IMG/VR virus record: IMGVR_UViG_3300012000_000047
Span: 1-40,610 of that record
Length of the DNA: 40,610 nucleotides
Source: a virus
Strand: one strand, 5' to 3'
Part shown: positions 15,331 through 23,093 of the stretch, piece by piece
How the letters are laid out: each line of letters starts with the position of its first letter
Numbering within the stretch: the stretch's first letter is position 1
Program-made: the position numbers and the translations under genes
Notes under the pieces: generated by a model
What the model was told of the DNA's origin: nothing
The model's input: the letters and a program-made list of their open reading frames with translations, nothing else
The model's database searches: none

Positions 15331-15630
15331 ATGGCCCTCGTCTACAGCGTCACCGCAGCCCCGTCGATTGACCCCGATGTCGTGGTTCGCCAACTCACGG
15401 TCATCGTCAACGGCGAGGCGAGCGGCGCTCCCGCTGACTTCCCGCCCGAGGCGACCTCCTTCGGCGAGATCATCGTTCCGCAGGATGCCCAGGTCATCGT
15501 GACCCTCGTCGACATCGACGACGCCGGCAACGTGAGCGAGCCCGCCGTGTTCGAGTTCACGGCCGCCGACACGATCCCGCCGGCCAAGCCGGGTGAGTTC
15601 GGCGTGACGCTCGTTCGCGAGACGGCCTGA
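15331..15630 (+). CDS. Small beta-rich phage protein (99 aa)
   Basis: The sequence is [21 protein letters not shown]..., then VIVPQD-type strands ([32 protein letters not shown]) and [18 protein letters not shown]. The pattern is an Ig/fibronectin-like beta sandwich, and I remember near relatives as conserved unknown proteins in tailed phages. ATG 15331 has CAGGGAG upstream; an in-frame ATG at 15220 would run through the region after the palindromes. Function unknown. Confidence 0.6.
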   Translation: MALVYSVTAAPSIDPDVVVRQLTVIVNGEASGAPADFPPEATSFGEIIVPQDAQVIVTLVDIDDAGNVSEPAVFEFTAADTIPPAKPGEFGVTLVRETA

Positions 15631-15632
15631 GT

Positions 15633-15650
15633 AGTACGGACACGGCAATG
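15633..15650 (+). promoter_or_regulatory. Early 18-bp junction motif, copy 6 (overlaps a start codon)
   Basis: AGTACGGA-CACGG-CAATG fills the 17-bp gap and its last ATG is the methyltransferase start codon. No Shine-Dalgarno sequence is visible here, so the motif itself sits where the ribosome site should be. Confidence 0.35.
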
Positions 15651-16763
15651 CACACTCTCGTCAACGCCGACACGATTCAGCATCTCGCCTCGATGGAGAG
15701 CGGGAGTGTGCATTGCATCGTGACCTCGCCGCCTTACTACAACCAGCGCAACTACGGACACGACGGGCAGATCGGCCTGGAAGGCACGGTGCAGGAGTAC
15801 ATCGACCGGATGGTCGCGGTTCTCTGCGAGTGTCGTCGAGTGCTTCGCGACGACGGGACGCTGTGGCTCAACGTCGGCGACTCCTACGGCAGTGGCAAGC
15901 AGTTGCTCGGCGTTCCGTGGAGGCTGGCCTTGGCCGCCCAGGCGGACGGTTGGTGCCTGCGGCAGGACATCATTTGGCATAAGCCCAGCCCGATGCCCGA
16001 GAGCGTACGGGATCGATGCACGAAGGCGCATGAGTACGTTTTCCTGCTCACAAAGAGCGATCGCTACTACTACGACGCTGAGGCGGTGAGCGAGGCGAGC
16101 GCTGAGATGACTCGGCCGCAATCAGAAAAGCGGCGGCTTCAACGAATGAACAGGGGTGTCGTGGTTGCGGGTGAGTTCGGCCAGACAAGCAAAGGAGTAG
16201 ACGGCGGCGCTGCTGTTACTCACGTTATGAAGTCAGGAGAGCGACGCAACCGACGCTCAGTCTGGACTATCGCGACGCAACCCTACAGAGGCGCTCACTT
16301 CGCCACGATGCCGCCGGTGCTGGCCGAGACTTGCATCAAGGCTGGCACATCGGAGAAAGGCTGCTGCCCGTCATGCGGCTCCCCGTGGGAGCGGGCTACG
16401 AAGCGAACGAAGTTGCTGCGGCCCAGGCCCGCCGACTACGTCAAGCGAACCGGCGAGGCTGGCACTGGAAACTCCTGCGCGAACAGCGTGGCTGGCGTGG
16501 CGGTCGAGACTCTCGGCTGGCGGCAGTCGTGCAAGTGCGAGCCGCATGAACCCGTGCCGTGCGTCGTCCTCGACCCGTTCGCGGGCAGCGGCACCACTCT
16601 TGCCGTCGCCAAAGTCTTGGGCCGCGACTCGGTCGGCATCGAACTCAATCCGGAGTACATCGCCCTGGCCGAGGAGCGGATCGCTCAGGCAGGAGTGGCG
16701 AAGGCGAAGGTGAAGAAGAAACCGCGAGTCGCGGCGGAGCAAGGAAGCCTGTTCGTCGAATGA
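15648..16763 (+). CDS. Site-specific DNA methyltransferase (N6-adenine or N4-cytosine, beta class)
   Basis: The catalytic motif [14 protein letters not shown] lies at about residues 25-36, and the SAM-binding motif [12 protein letters not shown] is at about 308-318. Motif IV before I defines the beta class (DNA methylase N-4/N-6 family). A target-recognition region with a zinc-like [11 protein letters not shown] lies between. The order and 371-residue length are normal. No cognate restriction enzyme is adjacent, so this is probably an orphan phage methyltransferase protecting the phage genome. Its TGA overlaps the next ATG. Confidence 0.85.
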   Translation: MHTLVNADTIQHLASMESGSVHCIVTSPPYYNQRNYGHDGQIGLEGTVQEYIDRMVAVLCECRRVLRDDGTLWLNVGDSYGSGKQLLGVPWRLALAAQADGWCLRQDIIWHKPSPMPESVRDRCTKAHEYVFLLTKSDRYYYDAEAVSEASAEMTRPQSEKRRLQRMNRGVVVAGEFGQTSKGVDGGAAVTHVMKSGERRNRRSVWTIATQPYRGAHFATMPPVLAETCIKAGTSEKGCCPSCGSPWERATKRTKLLRPRPADYVKRTGEAGTGNSCANSVAGVAVETLGWRQSCKCEPHEPVPCVVLDPFAGSGTTLAVAKVLGRDSVGIELNPEYIALAEERIAQAGVAKAKVKKKPRVAAEQGSLFVE

Positions 16764-17170
16764 ACATCCCCTGGATTCCAGTCGCCGAGAAGATGCCGAC
16801 CGAGAGGTCTGTCGTCATCGTCTGCCAGGAAGGCCCGAGCGGGTATCGAATCTTCGCCGGCTGGCTGAGTAACGGAGTTTGGTACTGCTTCTATCCGGAG
16901 CATCCAAACGAACTCGTCTCCAGGCGAGGAGTCACCGAGGCGATCGGCGCGGAGGCCGAGAAGGCAGAGCCTTCGGAGGTCGCCCTCGGCGACGGCTCCG
17001 GCGCCTCTCTGCCGATGGGAGGGATCAGCATCGCCGCGAGCGAGAGAACGGTGATAGAGGAGACCGCATTCATCGCCGAGATGGGCGACCTCCGGGCCAC
17101 CGACTTCTGGCTCACGCTGCCCGAGTGGCCCCCAGGTTCAGGCGTCGTTCGCGGAGGCTACCCGGCATGA
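16760..17170 (+). CDS. DUF551-like protein
   Basis: It begins [21 protein letters not shown], the DUF551 opening (WIPVsErlP...vlv), and closes with [14 protein letters not shown], which corresponds to the WMPLPxPP end of the family. The middle contains an Ala/Glu-rich insertion. Function unknown; DUF551 proteins are common in phages. The C-terminal codons (RGGYPA) and the next start form a 28-bp direct repeat with the following gene junction. Confidence 0.6.
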   Translation: MNIPWIPVAEKMPTERSVVIVCQEGPSGYRIFAGWLSNGVWYCFYPEHPNELVSRRGVTEAIGAEAEKAEPSEVALGDGSGASLPMGGISIAASERTVIEETAFIAEMGDLRATDFWLTLPEWPPGSGVVRGGYPA

Positions 17171-17175
17171 GCCGC
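17148..17175 (+). repeat. Gene-junction repeat with ribosome site, copy 1
   Basis: TTCGCGGAGGCTACCCGGCATGAGCCGC type junction, quoted in two parts: TTCGCGGAGG then CTACCCGGCATGAGCC. The same words occur at 17650-17677 with GTG instead of ATG. It carries the ribosome site (GCGGAGG) and start of the next gene. Confidence 0.7.
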
Positions 17176-17673
17176 CCTCCGTGCATGAAAGACGACGACA
17201 TCTTCTTGCGAGACCTGGAAAAGAGCCGGCGGGACGTCGATCACTTTGCGACTCGCATGAGAGGGCAGGGCATCTCCGTCGCCGTGGCCGAGGAGATCAC
17301 GCGACCGGACTCGGCCTCCAGGCGTCAGTACGCAGACAAGGGCGACATGATCCTGTCGCTCAGAGTCGAGCATAAGGTTCGCGACTTGAACTTCACTTGC
17401 CGCGAGGACTTTCCCTTTGCCACGGTCATTGTCGACGAGGCGTACAAGGTTCGAGAGAAGGAATCCGACCCGCTTCTGATGTACGTCATCGAAAACAGAA
17501 GCCGCACTCATGCCGCCATTATCTACGGCTGGACGCGACCCCGGTGGCAGATCGAGACGATCTACGATCGCCGCCAGAACAGGTACTGCGAGAACTTCGT
17601 TGTTGACAAGTCGCTAGTGAGGTTCTGCCCAACCGAAGAGGCGATCTGCATTCGCGGAGGCTACCCGGCGTGA
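17167..17673 (+). CDS. Possible PD-(D/E)XK-like phage protein (168 aa)
   Basis: A block MILSLRVEHKVRDLNFTCREDFPFATVIVDEAYKV (about residues 60-94, quoted here only as its order: strand, EHK, FTCREDFPF, IVDEAYK) resembles phage proteins that read as small nuclease-like folds with an E-x-K core. A Pro-rich tail follows. Nuclease function is uncertain because no convincing upstream Asp motif is seen. Its end IRGGYPA and the next start repeat the previous gene junction. Confidence 0.45.
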   Translation: MSRPPCMKDDDIFLRDLEKSRRDVDHFATRMRGQGISVAVAEEITRPDSASRRQYADKGDMILSLRVEHKVRDLNFTCREDFPFATVIVDEAYKVREKESDPLLMYVIENRSRTHAAIIYGWTRPRWQIETIYDRRQNRYCENFVVDKSLVRFCPTEEAICIRGGYPA

Positions 17674-17677
17674 GCCG
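17650..17677 (+). repeat. Gene-junction repeat with ribosome site, copy 2
   Basis: Second copy of the GCGGAGG-containing junction, placed before the GTG at 17670. Shorter versions starting ATTCGCGGAGGGGAAAC precede both GIY-YIG genes at about 17937 and 18509. Confidence 0.7.
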
Positions 17678-17930
17678 CTTCGACGACATCTCCGAGGCTC
17701 TCGCTGAGTTGAATCCCGAGGCCCTGCTGGCCGACGGCTTCGAGCAGGCCCTGGTCGGGTACACGTCGAACTATCACCATCCGCACGTTGCCGTCTACGA
17801 CGCCAAGAAGTGCATCGCGATCCTCGTTCGCCGTGACGGCATGAGCGAGGAGGAGGCCGAGGAGTTCTTCTCGCTGAACACGCTCGGAGCGTACGTCGGA
17901 GAGAACGGGCCTCTGTTCGTCTGGAGTTGA
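17670..17930 (+). CDS. Small phage protein, paralogue of gene at 19365 (86 aa)
   Basis: GTG start after GCGGAGG. The pattern is LNPEALLADGFEQALVGYTS..., then VAVYDAKKCIAILVRRDGMSEEEAEEFFSLNTLGAYVGE. The gene at 19365 has the same skeleton (VNPEALVCKGFEQAYIGFTV, AVYDYDVCIDIVV, ITEEEAVAYFYFNT). I remember this as a widespread small phage family of unknown function. The two GIY-YIG genes and the VRR-NUC gene lie between the two copies. Confidence 0.6.
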   Translation: MSRFDDISEALAELNPEALLADGFEQALVGYTSNYHHPHVAVYDAKKCIAILVRRDGMSEEEAEEFFSLNTLGAYVGENGPLFVWS

Positions 17931-17969
17931 GAAGTCATTCGCGGAGGGGAAACCGCGAGAGACTGATCG

Positions 17970-18497
17970 GTGCGATGGATCGTCTATGAGACCCGCAACC
18001 TAGTCAGCGGCAAGGTCTACGTCGGAGTCCACCTCCAGGACGGAGAAGACTTCGACGGATACCTGGGCTCCGGCACGGCCCTGCTCGCGGCGATTGCGAA
18101 GCACGGAGCCGAATCGTTCGAGCGACGAACGCTGTTTGTCTGCGGCTCGCTCGACGAGGCCTACACCCGCGAGGCCGAGGTCGTCACGGAGGAGTTCTGC
18201 AAACGGGAGGACACCTACAACATCAAGACGGGCGGCCGGGGCGGCTACGGCCACAGGCACACCGAGGAATCGAGGCAGCGGCTCCGCGACTATCGGCAGG
18301 GCAGGACTCACTCGCCCGAGACTCGCGAGTTGATCAGCGCTCGGATGCGAGACATCCACCTCCATCCGGCCGTCCGCGAAAAGATCAGCGTCGCGATGAA
18401 GTACGCCAACCGTGGGCGAGTCCTCAGCAAGGAGACGCGAGCGAAAATCTCGGAGTCCATGAAGCGAGCGTGGAGGGAGGGTCGCCGTGGCCCTTGA
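17970..18497 (+). CDS. GIY-YIG homing endonuclease with NUMOD3 repeats
   Basis: The N-terminal domain (about 1-90) has the GIY-YIG layout: WIVYETRNLVSGKVYVGVH with the strand pair, a conserved Gly-Ser-Gly, AAIAKHGAESFERR, the acidic EAYTREAEVV helix carrying the metal-binding Glu, and YNIKTGGRGG. The C-terminal half has NUMOD3 DNA-binding motifs (HTEESRQRL, HSPETRELISARMRD, LSKETRAKISESMKRAW). Length 175 aa is typical. GTG start with GAGG upstream. It is a free-standing mobile endonuclease, not inside an intron as far as visible. Confidence 0.85.
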   Translation: MRWIVYETRNLVSGKVYVGVHLQDGEDFDGYLGSGTALLAAIAKHGAESFERRTLFVCGSLDEAYTREAEVVTEEFCKREDTYNIKTGGRGGYGHRHTEESRQRLRDYRQGRTHSPETRELISARMRDIHLHPAVREKISVAMKYANRGRVLSKETRAKISESMKRAWREGRRGP

Positions 18498-18541
18498 GTT
18501 TCTGGTCATTCGCGGAGGGGAAACCCGCGAGAGACTGATCG

Positions 18542-19078
18542 GTGCGATGGATCGTGTATGAGACCCGCTGCCTAGTCAGCGGGAGAATCTACGTCGGCGT
18601 TCACCGCCAGGACGGAGATGGCTTCGACGGCTATCTCGGGTCTGGAGCGGCCCTGAGGATCGCCGTCAAAAAGCATGGAGTCGATAAATTCGAGCGGCGG
18701 ACGCTCGAAGAGTTCTCGACGGAGGCTGAGGCTTACGCCCGCGAGGCAGAGATCGTTACGAAGGAGTTCTGCAAGCGGCAGGACACCTACAACATGAGGC
18801 CGGGCGGCCTCGGCCGGCCTCCTCACGGGCCGCGTCGGCCTCGCGGGCCTAGTTGGAAGCCGCGAGGCGTGTCCGTTCGCATCGACAGCGGAAATGCCTT
18901 GCATCATATGTGGTGCAACAACGGAACGTGGTGGATTCACTACACCTTCAGAGACGGCCTGAAAAAACAGCGAGTTCGCAGGTCTCTAAGAACCTCCTCA
19001 CTACAAGAAGCGATTGTCAGGCGAGATGCAGCCTTGGCTTTGCTCGAACAAAGCAAGGGAGTTTGCTGTGCCGCTTGA
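18542..19078 (+). CDS. GIY-YIG homing endonuclease, second tandem copy with a different C-terminal domain
   Basis: The first 90 residues and about 45 bp of leader are duplicated from the gene at 17970. After the GIY-YIG domain (WIVYETRCLVSGRIYVGVH... YNMRPGGLG) there is a Pro/Arg-rich linker. A different C-terminal domain follows (about 118-170: WCNNGTWWIHYTFRDG, KKQRVRRSLRTSSLQEAIVRRDAAL). It resembles the three-stranded arm-binding/AP2-type domain of phage integrases and some homing enzymes. A duplication followed by a domain swap would explain this. It overlaps the VRR-NUC start by 11 nt. Confidence 0.8.
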   Translation: MRWIVYETRCLVSGRIYVGVHRQDGDGFDGYLGSGAALRIAVKKHGVDKFERRTLEEFSTEAEAYAREAEIVTKEFCKRQDTYNMRPGGLGRPPHGPRRPRGPSWKPRGVSVRIDSGNALHHMWCNNGTWWIHYTFRDGLKKQRVRRSLRTSSLQEAIVRRDAALALLEQSKGVCCAA

Positions 19079-19355
19079 ATCCACCATCACGAAGTCGATC
19101 CAACAGTCCGCCAAGGAGCGAGGCTGGTGGGTCTTGAAAGTCGCCGGCGGCGCCTTCCAGCGACCCGGCATTCCCGACGTCCTGTGCGTCAAGAACGGAC
19201 GGGCCGTGTTCCTGGAGGTCAAGCAGCCCGGCAAGAAGCCGACGCCGCTCCAGGTTCATGTGATGGAGGAACTGCGAACCGTCGGCGGCGCCGTCGCCGA
19301 GGTGGTGACCAGCAAGGCCCAGGCGGAAGAGATTCTCGATCGATGGGATCGATAA
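19068..19355 (+). CDS. VRR-NUC domain nuclease
   Basis: A 95-residue stand-alone VRR-NUC domain. It starts LESTITKSIQQSAKERGWWVLKV; the catalytic core is GIPDVLCVKNGRAVFLEVKQPGKKPTPLQ-type, here with PD (Asp), FLEVK (Glu-Val-Lys) and the trailing TPLQ; the end has VVTSKAQAEEIL. Single VRR-NUC proteins are common in phages and cut branched or structured DNA. The GTG start at 19068 is preceded by GGGAG; in-frame upstream codons from 19014 overlap the GIY-YIG gene. Confidence 0.85.
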   Translation: MPLESTITKSIQQSAKERGWWVLKVAGGAFQRPGIPDVLCVKNGRAVFLEVKQPGKKPTPLQVHVMEELRTVGGAVAEVVTSKAQAEEILDRWDR

Positions 19356-19364
19356 GGAGCGACA

Positions 19365-19649
19365 ATGATCGCAGTGGCTGGGTACGGCACTGATCCAAGC
19401 AAGGTCTACGCCTCGCTGTGCGAGGTCAACCCCGAGGCCCTGGTCTGCAAGGGCTTCGAGCAGGCCTACATCGGCTTCACGGTCGCCGCCAAGCCGTCCG
19501 CAGTCTACGACTACGACGTCTGCATCGACATCGTGGTGGGAGAGGGAGACATCACGGAGGAGGAGGCGGTCGCGTACTTCTACTTCAACACCCTGAGCAA
19601 GTGCGACAAGCCGTTCGCTCCCGTCTTCGTGCGAGGACAGCAGCCATGA
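19365..19649 (+). CDS. Small phage protein, paralogue of gene at 17670 (94 aa)
   Basis: See the shared skeleton: VNPEALVCKGFEQAYIGFTV, AVYDYDVCIDIVV and EEEAVAYFYFNTL. It is slightly longer at its N-terminus. TAAGGAG precedes ATG 19365. Function unknown. It ends four bases inside the next gene (ATGA). Confidence 0.6.
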   Translation: MIAVAGYGTDPSKVYASLCEVNPEALVCKGFEQAYIGFTVAAKPSAVYDYDVCIDIVVGEGDITEEEAVAYFYFNTLSKCDKPFAPVFVRGQQP

Positions 19650-19975
19650 GAACGATCGTCCACGTCCACCAGCAAGTCATCGCCCTGAACCGAAAGCACG
19701 GCCGAAACGATCCGCCGCTCACGGTCAAGACGTTCGCGTCGGAAGCCCGACACGCGAAGCCCGTCTCGGCCCGCAAGGCCCACACTGCCCGCGTCACCGG
19801 GCCTTGCCGGATCGTCCACAGCCCGCATGAGCCGCTGCCGTGCGGGGCAAGAGTTTGGATCGAGACCAACAGCGAGGTGATCTGCGATGAAGAGGGTAGT
19901 GCGGTGGAAGGCGGATCGCGGCAAGTCTGTGACCAAGTCTGTGAGAGTGACGGTCAAACCTCAGGTGAAGTATGA
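19646..19975 (+). CDS. Hypothetical phage protein (109 aa)
   Basis: Starts MRTIVHVHQQVIALNRKHG, followed by PPLTVKTFASEARHA, GPCRIVHSPHEPLPCGARVWIETNSEV. This is a pattern I recall from conserved unknown phage proteins; the family usually ends near the WIETxxEV strand. The last 22 residues here (after EVICDEEG) may be an extension. The TGA overlaps the next ATG. Its 3' end also holds an overlapping alternative frame (from 19887) that I do not call. Confidence 0.5.
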   Translation: MRTIVHVHQQVIALNRKHGRNDPPLTVKTFASEARHAKPVSARKAHTARVTGPCRIVHSPHEPLPCGARVWIETNSEVICDEEGSAVEGGSRQVCDQVCESDGQTSGEV

Positions 19976-20457
19976 AAAAACCATTGACACCCCATTGTCT
20001 GGAAGCGATAACCACGGTCGTCGGAAGCCTTGACGATCTCGATGCGAAGGCCATTACGTCGTCACTGACAAGGGCCGGCAGCGAGTTCCAGGTCGAGGTG
20101 ATGAACCGCGAGGGATCGCGAACTCCGATTGCTCTGGTTCGCGAAGGATCATGGAGGATCGCCGCCTGGGCGGCGTCGCATCAGTGGCGAGGCTTGCAAA
20201 CCATCGAGGGCTTCACGCACCCCGACTTTCGTCGGCGGGGCTGCTGCCGCGCTGCGGTCGCGATGCTCGTCGCGAGTCGATCGCTCGATCCGGACAGCCC
20301 CGTCGCCATCTTCTCTCCGGACTGCATCGGCGTGGCCCACTCGCTCGGGTTCACGGACATCCGGCTCTACGAACTTTTCGGGGACGACTGGCGACTGTCG
20401 CTCGTTCTCGAACACAAGCCCCTCCGGTGGTCTCTGCCCGGCGGAGCGGATGAATAG
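19972..20457 (+). CDS. GNAT-like acetyltransferase
   Basis: The segment WRGLQTIEGFTHPDFRRRGCCRAAVAMLVA (about residues 71-100) fits motif A of the GNAT fold, whose RRRG loop binds acetyl-CoA pyrophosphate. Later strands are VAIFSPDCIGVAHSLGFTDIRLYELF. At 161 residues it has normal GNAT length. The substrate is unknown. The TAG stop lies in the loop of the hairpin 20436-20473. A promoter-like site (19984-20012) overlaps its first codons, so a shorter gene start is possible, though no better ATG is close. Confidence 0.6.
   Translation: MKKPLTPHCLEAITTVVGSLDDLDAKAITSSLTRAGSEFQVEVMNREGSRTPIALVREGSWRIAAWAASHQWRGLQTIEGFTHPDFRRRGCCRAAVAMLVASRSLDPDSPVAIFSPDCIGVAHSLGFTDIRLYELFGDDWRLSLVLEHKPLRWSLPGGADE
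19984..20012 (+). promoter_or_regulatory. Candidate promoter with early 18-bp motif (copy 7)
   Basis: TTGACA (19984-19989, full consensus) and GATAAC (20007-20012) are separated by 17 bp. The sequence TGTCTGGA-N5-TAACC (19996-20013) matches the early junction motif. It overlaps the first codons of the GNAT-like gene. Confidence 0.4.
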
Positions 20458-20473
20458 TCCGTCTCCGCCGGGC
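20436..20473 (+). terminator. Hairpin around the GNAT stop codon
   Basis: GCCCGGCGGAG (20436-20446) pairs with CTCCGCCGGGC (20463-20473), and inside CGGA pairs with TCCG around the loop TGAATAG, giving a 15-bp stem with one bulge. The TAG stop of the GNAT-like gene is in the loop. No T-run follows. The downstream frame does not continue usefully, so bypass is not suggested here. Confidence 0.45.
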
Positions 20474-20515
20474 GGAGCCATTCGGCTCGCCTCACTAACC
20501 CCAAGGAGTTTTGCC

Positions 20516-20839
20516 ATGCTCACGAAGGAGACCCTCCAGGCCGCGATCGTCGAGTCGACGTCGGTGACCGAGGTGGCTAAGAGGTTCAAGGCCTCGAATC
20601 AGGTGATCTACGCCAGGATTCGGTCGTGGGGCCTGTCGCTCGACGACCTCCGCGATCCCGAAGTCGGCCCCACGCCGGAGGAGATCGCGGAGCGGGCCGC
20701 CGAGGTTCGCGAATCATGGACGCCGAGCGAGCATCGGCGACGGGCGGTCGGCGGCGCTCCTCGCCGCTGGAGGCCTCCGGCTTACCGCGAAGGCGAACTC
20801 ATCGGAGTTGCCGAGTCACTGTCAATCAGCAGGAGGTAA
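20516..20839 (+). CDS. HTH DNA-binding protein, paralogue of gene at 22999 (107 aa)
   Basis: N-terminal HTH (about 6-32: LQAAIVESTSVTEVAKRFKASNQVIYARIRSWG), then TPEEIAERAAEVRESWTPSEHRRRAVGGAPRRWRPP. The second block, a helix with W-x-x-x-E-x-x-RR-x-VGG, recurs in the gene at 22999 and is a pattern I remember from phage proteins of unknown function. CAAGGAG precedes the ATG. Probably a regulator or a small packaging or recognition protein; not decided. Confidence 0.55.
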   Translation: MLTKETLQAAIVESTSVTEVAKRFKASNQVIYARIRSWGLSLDDLRDPEVGPTPEEIAERAAEVRESWTPSEHRRRAVGGAPRRWRPPAYREGELIGVAESLSISRR

Positions 20840-20842
20840 CGC

Positions 20843-21448
20843 TTGGCAATCGAGGAATACTGGCTCGTCGACGCAGTTGGCAGCGGCGTCGGCTCGCTGC
20901 GGAGGCGAGAGTTGGCGATCGACGTCGGCGCGAATGTCGGAGACTGGACGTCCGAGTTCGCCAAGATTTTCACCCGCGTCGTGGCCTACGAGCCCGACAG
21001 CCGCGCGAGAGTGCGGATCACCGAGTCCGACAACGTCACGGTGCTCGCGGCTGCGGTGTCCTCGACCGACGGCACGGCCTCGTTCTTCCTCCGGCCCGAC
21101 GCTGGGCAGAACTCGCTCCTGGAGCATCACCCGATCGGTGCGGGCTCACAGGCCCCGGCTCCCGTCACGGCCACGATCGACGTGAGGACTGTCTCGCTCG
21201 ACGAGGCCCACCCAGAAGGCGCCGACGTCGTCAAGATCGACGTCGAAGGAGCCGAGTGCGACGTCTTGCTGGGATGCTCGGCAGACGGTCGGTGGTCTCG
21301 GACGCTGTTCATCGTCGAGTGCCACGACACGCGACCGGCGGTGGCGGAGCAGTTGTGGAGGCTCGGAAAGCGAGTCGAACTCCATCGTCATCCGTCTCCC
21401 ACGGCTCACCCAGGTCACTGCTGGCTGATCGGCAGGGCGAATCAATGA
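20843..21448 (+). CDS. FkbM-type SAM-dependent methyltransferase
   Basis: Motif I is LAIDVGANVGDWT (about residues 24-36), followed by VVAYEPDSRAR (acidic residue binding the ribose), a middle AAVSSTDGTASFF strand and DVVKIDVEGAE (motif of the FkbM family). The 201-residue protein is of usual length. These enzymes O-methylate sugars or peptides. The TTG start is supported by AGGAGG 6 nt upstream. It opens a three-gene glycan block with the glycosyltransferase-like genes that follow, possibly for virion or host surface modification. Confidence 0.8.
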   Translation: MAIEEYWLVDAVGSGVGSLRRRELAIDVGANVGDWTSEFAKIFTRVVAYEPDSRARVRITESDNVTVLAAAVSSTDGTASFFLRPDAGQNSLLEHHPIGAGSQAPAPVTATIDVRTVSLDEAHPEGADVVKIDVEGAECDVLLGCSADGRWSRTLFIVECHDTRPAVAEQLWRLGKRVELHRHPSPTAHPGHCWLIGRANQ

Positions 21449-22116
21449 TCCTGCTGTCTCAGTTGTTCACGCCAGAGAGCGAGACCAGAGCGAAGGAGTT
21501 GGCGGACGTCCGTGAGGTGAACGAGTCGAGCGGACTGTTCGAGCGGTGCATCTACGTTGACGGCAGCCAGAAGCGATGGACATACGGCGACTTCCTCCTG
21601 CTCGCGGCTGAGACTTGCTCCGGCAAGCCGGTCGTCGTCGCGAACACGGACATCCTCTTCGACTCGACGATCGCCGTGGCTGGCGAGATGGTCGGCGGCA
21701 AGCGGGTGCTGGCGATCACTCGGTGGGAGAATGCGACGAGCCCTCGCATGATTGGACACTCAGTCCACGACAGATTCTTCTCGGGCAGCCAGGACGTGTG
21801 GGTGTTCGTCGGAGGTCAGGTGCCTCGCCCGGAGCGAGTGGCGTCAATTCCTCTCGGCGTCACTGGGTGTGAGAACGCGTTCCTGGGCGAGATGGTCACG
21901 GCCGGCTGCGGCGTACTGAACCCCGCGATCGATGTGCGGACGAGGCACGTTCATTCGGAGGGAAGCCAACAGTCGCCGGGCTCGGTGCCTGGGCTCTACG
22001 CCTACCCGGAACTCTCGACGCTCGATGGTCAAGGATATGTCCTAACGCACCCGTGGCCGCCGGGCTCCACGGGAGACGAAGCCCAGACGGAGATGTTCGC
22101 AACATGGCAACGATGA
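21445..22116 (+). CDS. GT-A-like glycosyltransferase
   Basis: The sequence fits the nucleotide-diphospho-sugar transferase type seen in phages and capsule loci: LLSQLFTPESETRAKELADV, then TYGDFLLLAAET, PVVVANTDILFDSTIAVA (containing the Asp-x-x-x-Asp metal-binding area), VLAITRWE and SQDVWVFVGG. It has 223 residues. The ATG overlaps the upstream TGA. Substrate unknown; acts with the methyltransferase and the second transferase in one operon. Confidence 0.6.
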   Translation: MILLSQLFTPESETRAKELADVREVNESSGLFERCIYVDGSQKRWTYGDFLLLAAETCSGKPVVVANTDILFDSTIAVAGEMVGGKRVLAITRWENATSPRMIGHSVHDRFFSGSQDVWVFVGGQVPRPERVASIPLGVTGCENAFLGEMVTAGCGVLNPAIDVRTRHVHSEGSQQSPGSVPGLYAYPELSTLDGQGYVLTHPWPPGSTGDEAQTEMFATWQR

Positions 22117-23093
22117 GTCTTGCCGAGATTGCTCGCCACGACCCCGACCTGATCCTGCCACCCGACGCGGCATTCACTCGCCAGTATTGGGATCGCGTGG
22201 ACTTCGGCCGCCGCGAGGCGAGCGAGATGCGGGTCGCGTTCGTGGCGATCTGCCGCAACGCGATGCCGTGGCTCGGCATGACGATGCAGCGAGTCGAGCA
22301 GACGGCGTCGCTGTTCAAGGACTGGCGATGCTTCGTCTACGAGAACGACTCGACCGACGGGACGCAGGACTTCCTGGCCGAGGCGGCTCGGGCTTGCGAC
22401 CGCCTCTCGGTGAGCCTCAACACGAAGAACCGACCGCACCTCAACTACACGAAGGCGGCCGACCGCACCTTCCCGCTCGCTGAGTATCGCAACGAGTGCC
22501 GCGACTGGGTTCGCCGCAACGTGCCGGACTTCGAGTACACGATCGTCTTCGACACCGACCCCTGGGGCGGCTGGTCGGTGAACGGCATCGCGAACACGGT
22601 CGGCTGGCTCGAAGACTACGAGAACGAACTCGACGAGGCCGACTCCTGGCATCAGGACTGGGGCTACGCGGCCGGCATGGCCTCGTACTCCTGGGCCAAG
22701 TGGCGAATGCCGCAGTTCGGCAACGCGATCATCGAGGCGCAGTACGACGCGTGGGCGTGTCGCTGGAACCACTGGGACGAGCGAAGCGAACTCTGGTTCC
22801 ACCTCTGGCACCCGCCTGTTGGCGGCGAGCCGATCCGGATGAACTCAGCCTTCGGCCAGTTGGCCGTCTACCGAACACGACGATACCTGGAGGGGACATA
22901 TCGAGGCGGCGACTGCGAACACGTCTCGCACTGGAGGACTTGCGGAGGGGACTGCTACCTCAATCCGTCGCAGAGGGTTGTATCCTTCTGGGTTCCCGAT
23001 GACGAAGAAAAACCTGAAGGTGCCGGCGAACGTCTGCACGGTGACCTTCACGAAGATGTGGCTGGAGGGCTCGCCGACCCGAATCATCGCTGA
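22104..23093 (+). CDS. Glycosyltransferase resembling the CAP59/GT69 type
   Basis: Residues about 37-70 read VAFVAICRNAMPWLGMTMQRVEQ then WRCFVYENDSTDGTQDFL, the nucleotide-sugar binding pattern of GT-A enzymes with YENxSTD. The metal-binding site is VFDTDPWGGWS (Asp-Thr-Asp). The C-terminus has FGQLAVYRTRRYLEGTYRGGDCEHVSHWR. The last 36 residues overlap the next gene in another frame and look foreign to the family, so the natural end may have been extended. ATG 22104 lies inside the end of the upstream gene. Confidence 0.65.
   Translation: MATMSLAEIARHDPDLILPPDAAFTRQYWDRVDFGRREASEMRVAFVAICRNAMPWLGMTMQRVEQTASLFKDWRCFVYENDSTDGTQDFLAEAARACDRLSVSLNTKNRPHLNYTKAADRTFPLAEYRNECRDWVRRNVPDFEYTIVFDTDPWGGWSVNGIANTVGWLEDYENELDEADSWHQDWGYAAGMASYSWAKWRMPQFGNAIIEAQYDAWACRWNHWDERSELWFHLWHPPVGGEPIRMNSAFGQLAVYRTRRYLEGTYRGGDCEHVSHWRTCGGDCYLNPSQRVVSFWVPDDEEKPEGAGERLHGDLHEDVAGGLADPNHR

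Noticed and set aside
19887-20030. Small basic frame starting ATGAAGAGG
   Set aside because: It overlaps two better-supported genes and has no clear ribosome site.
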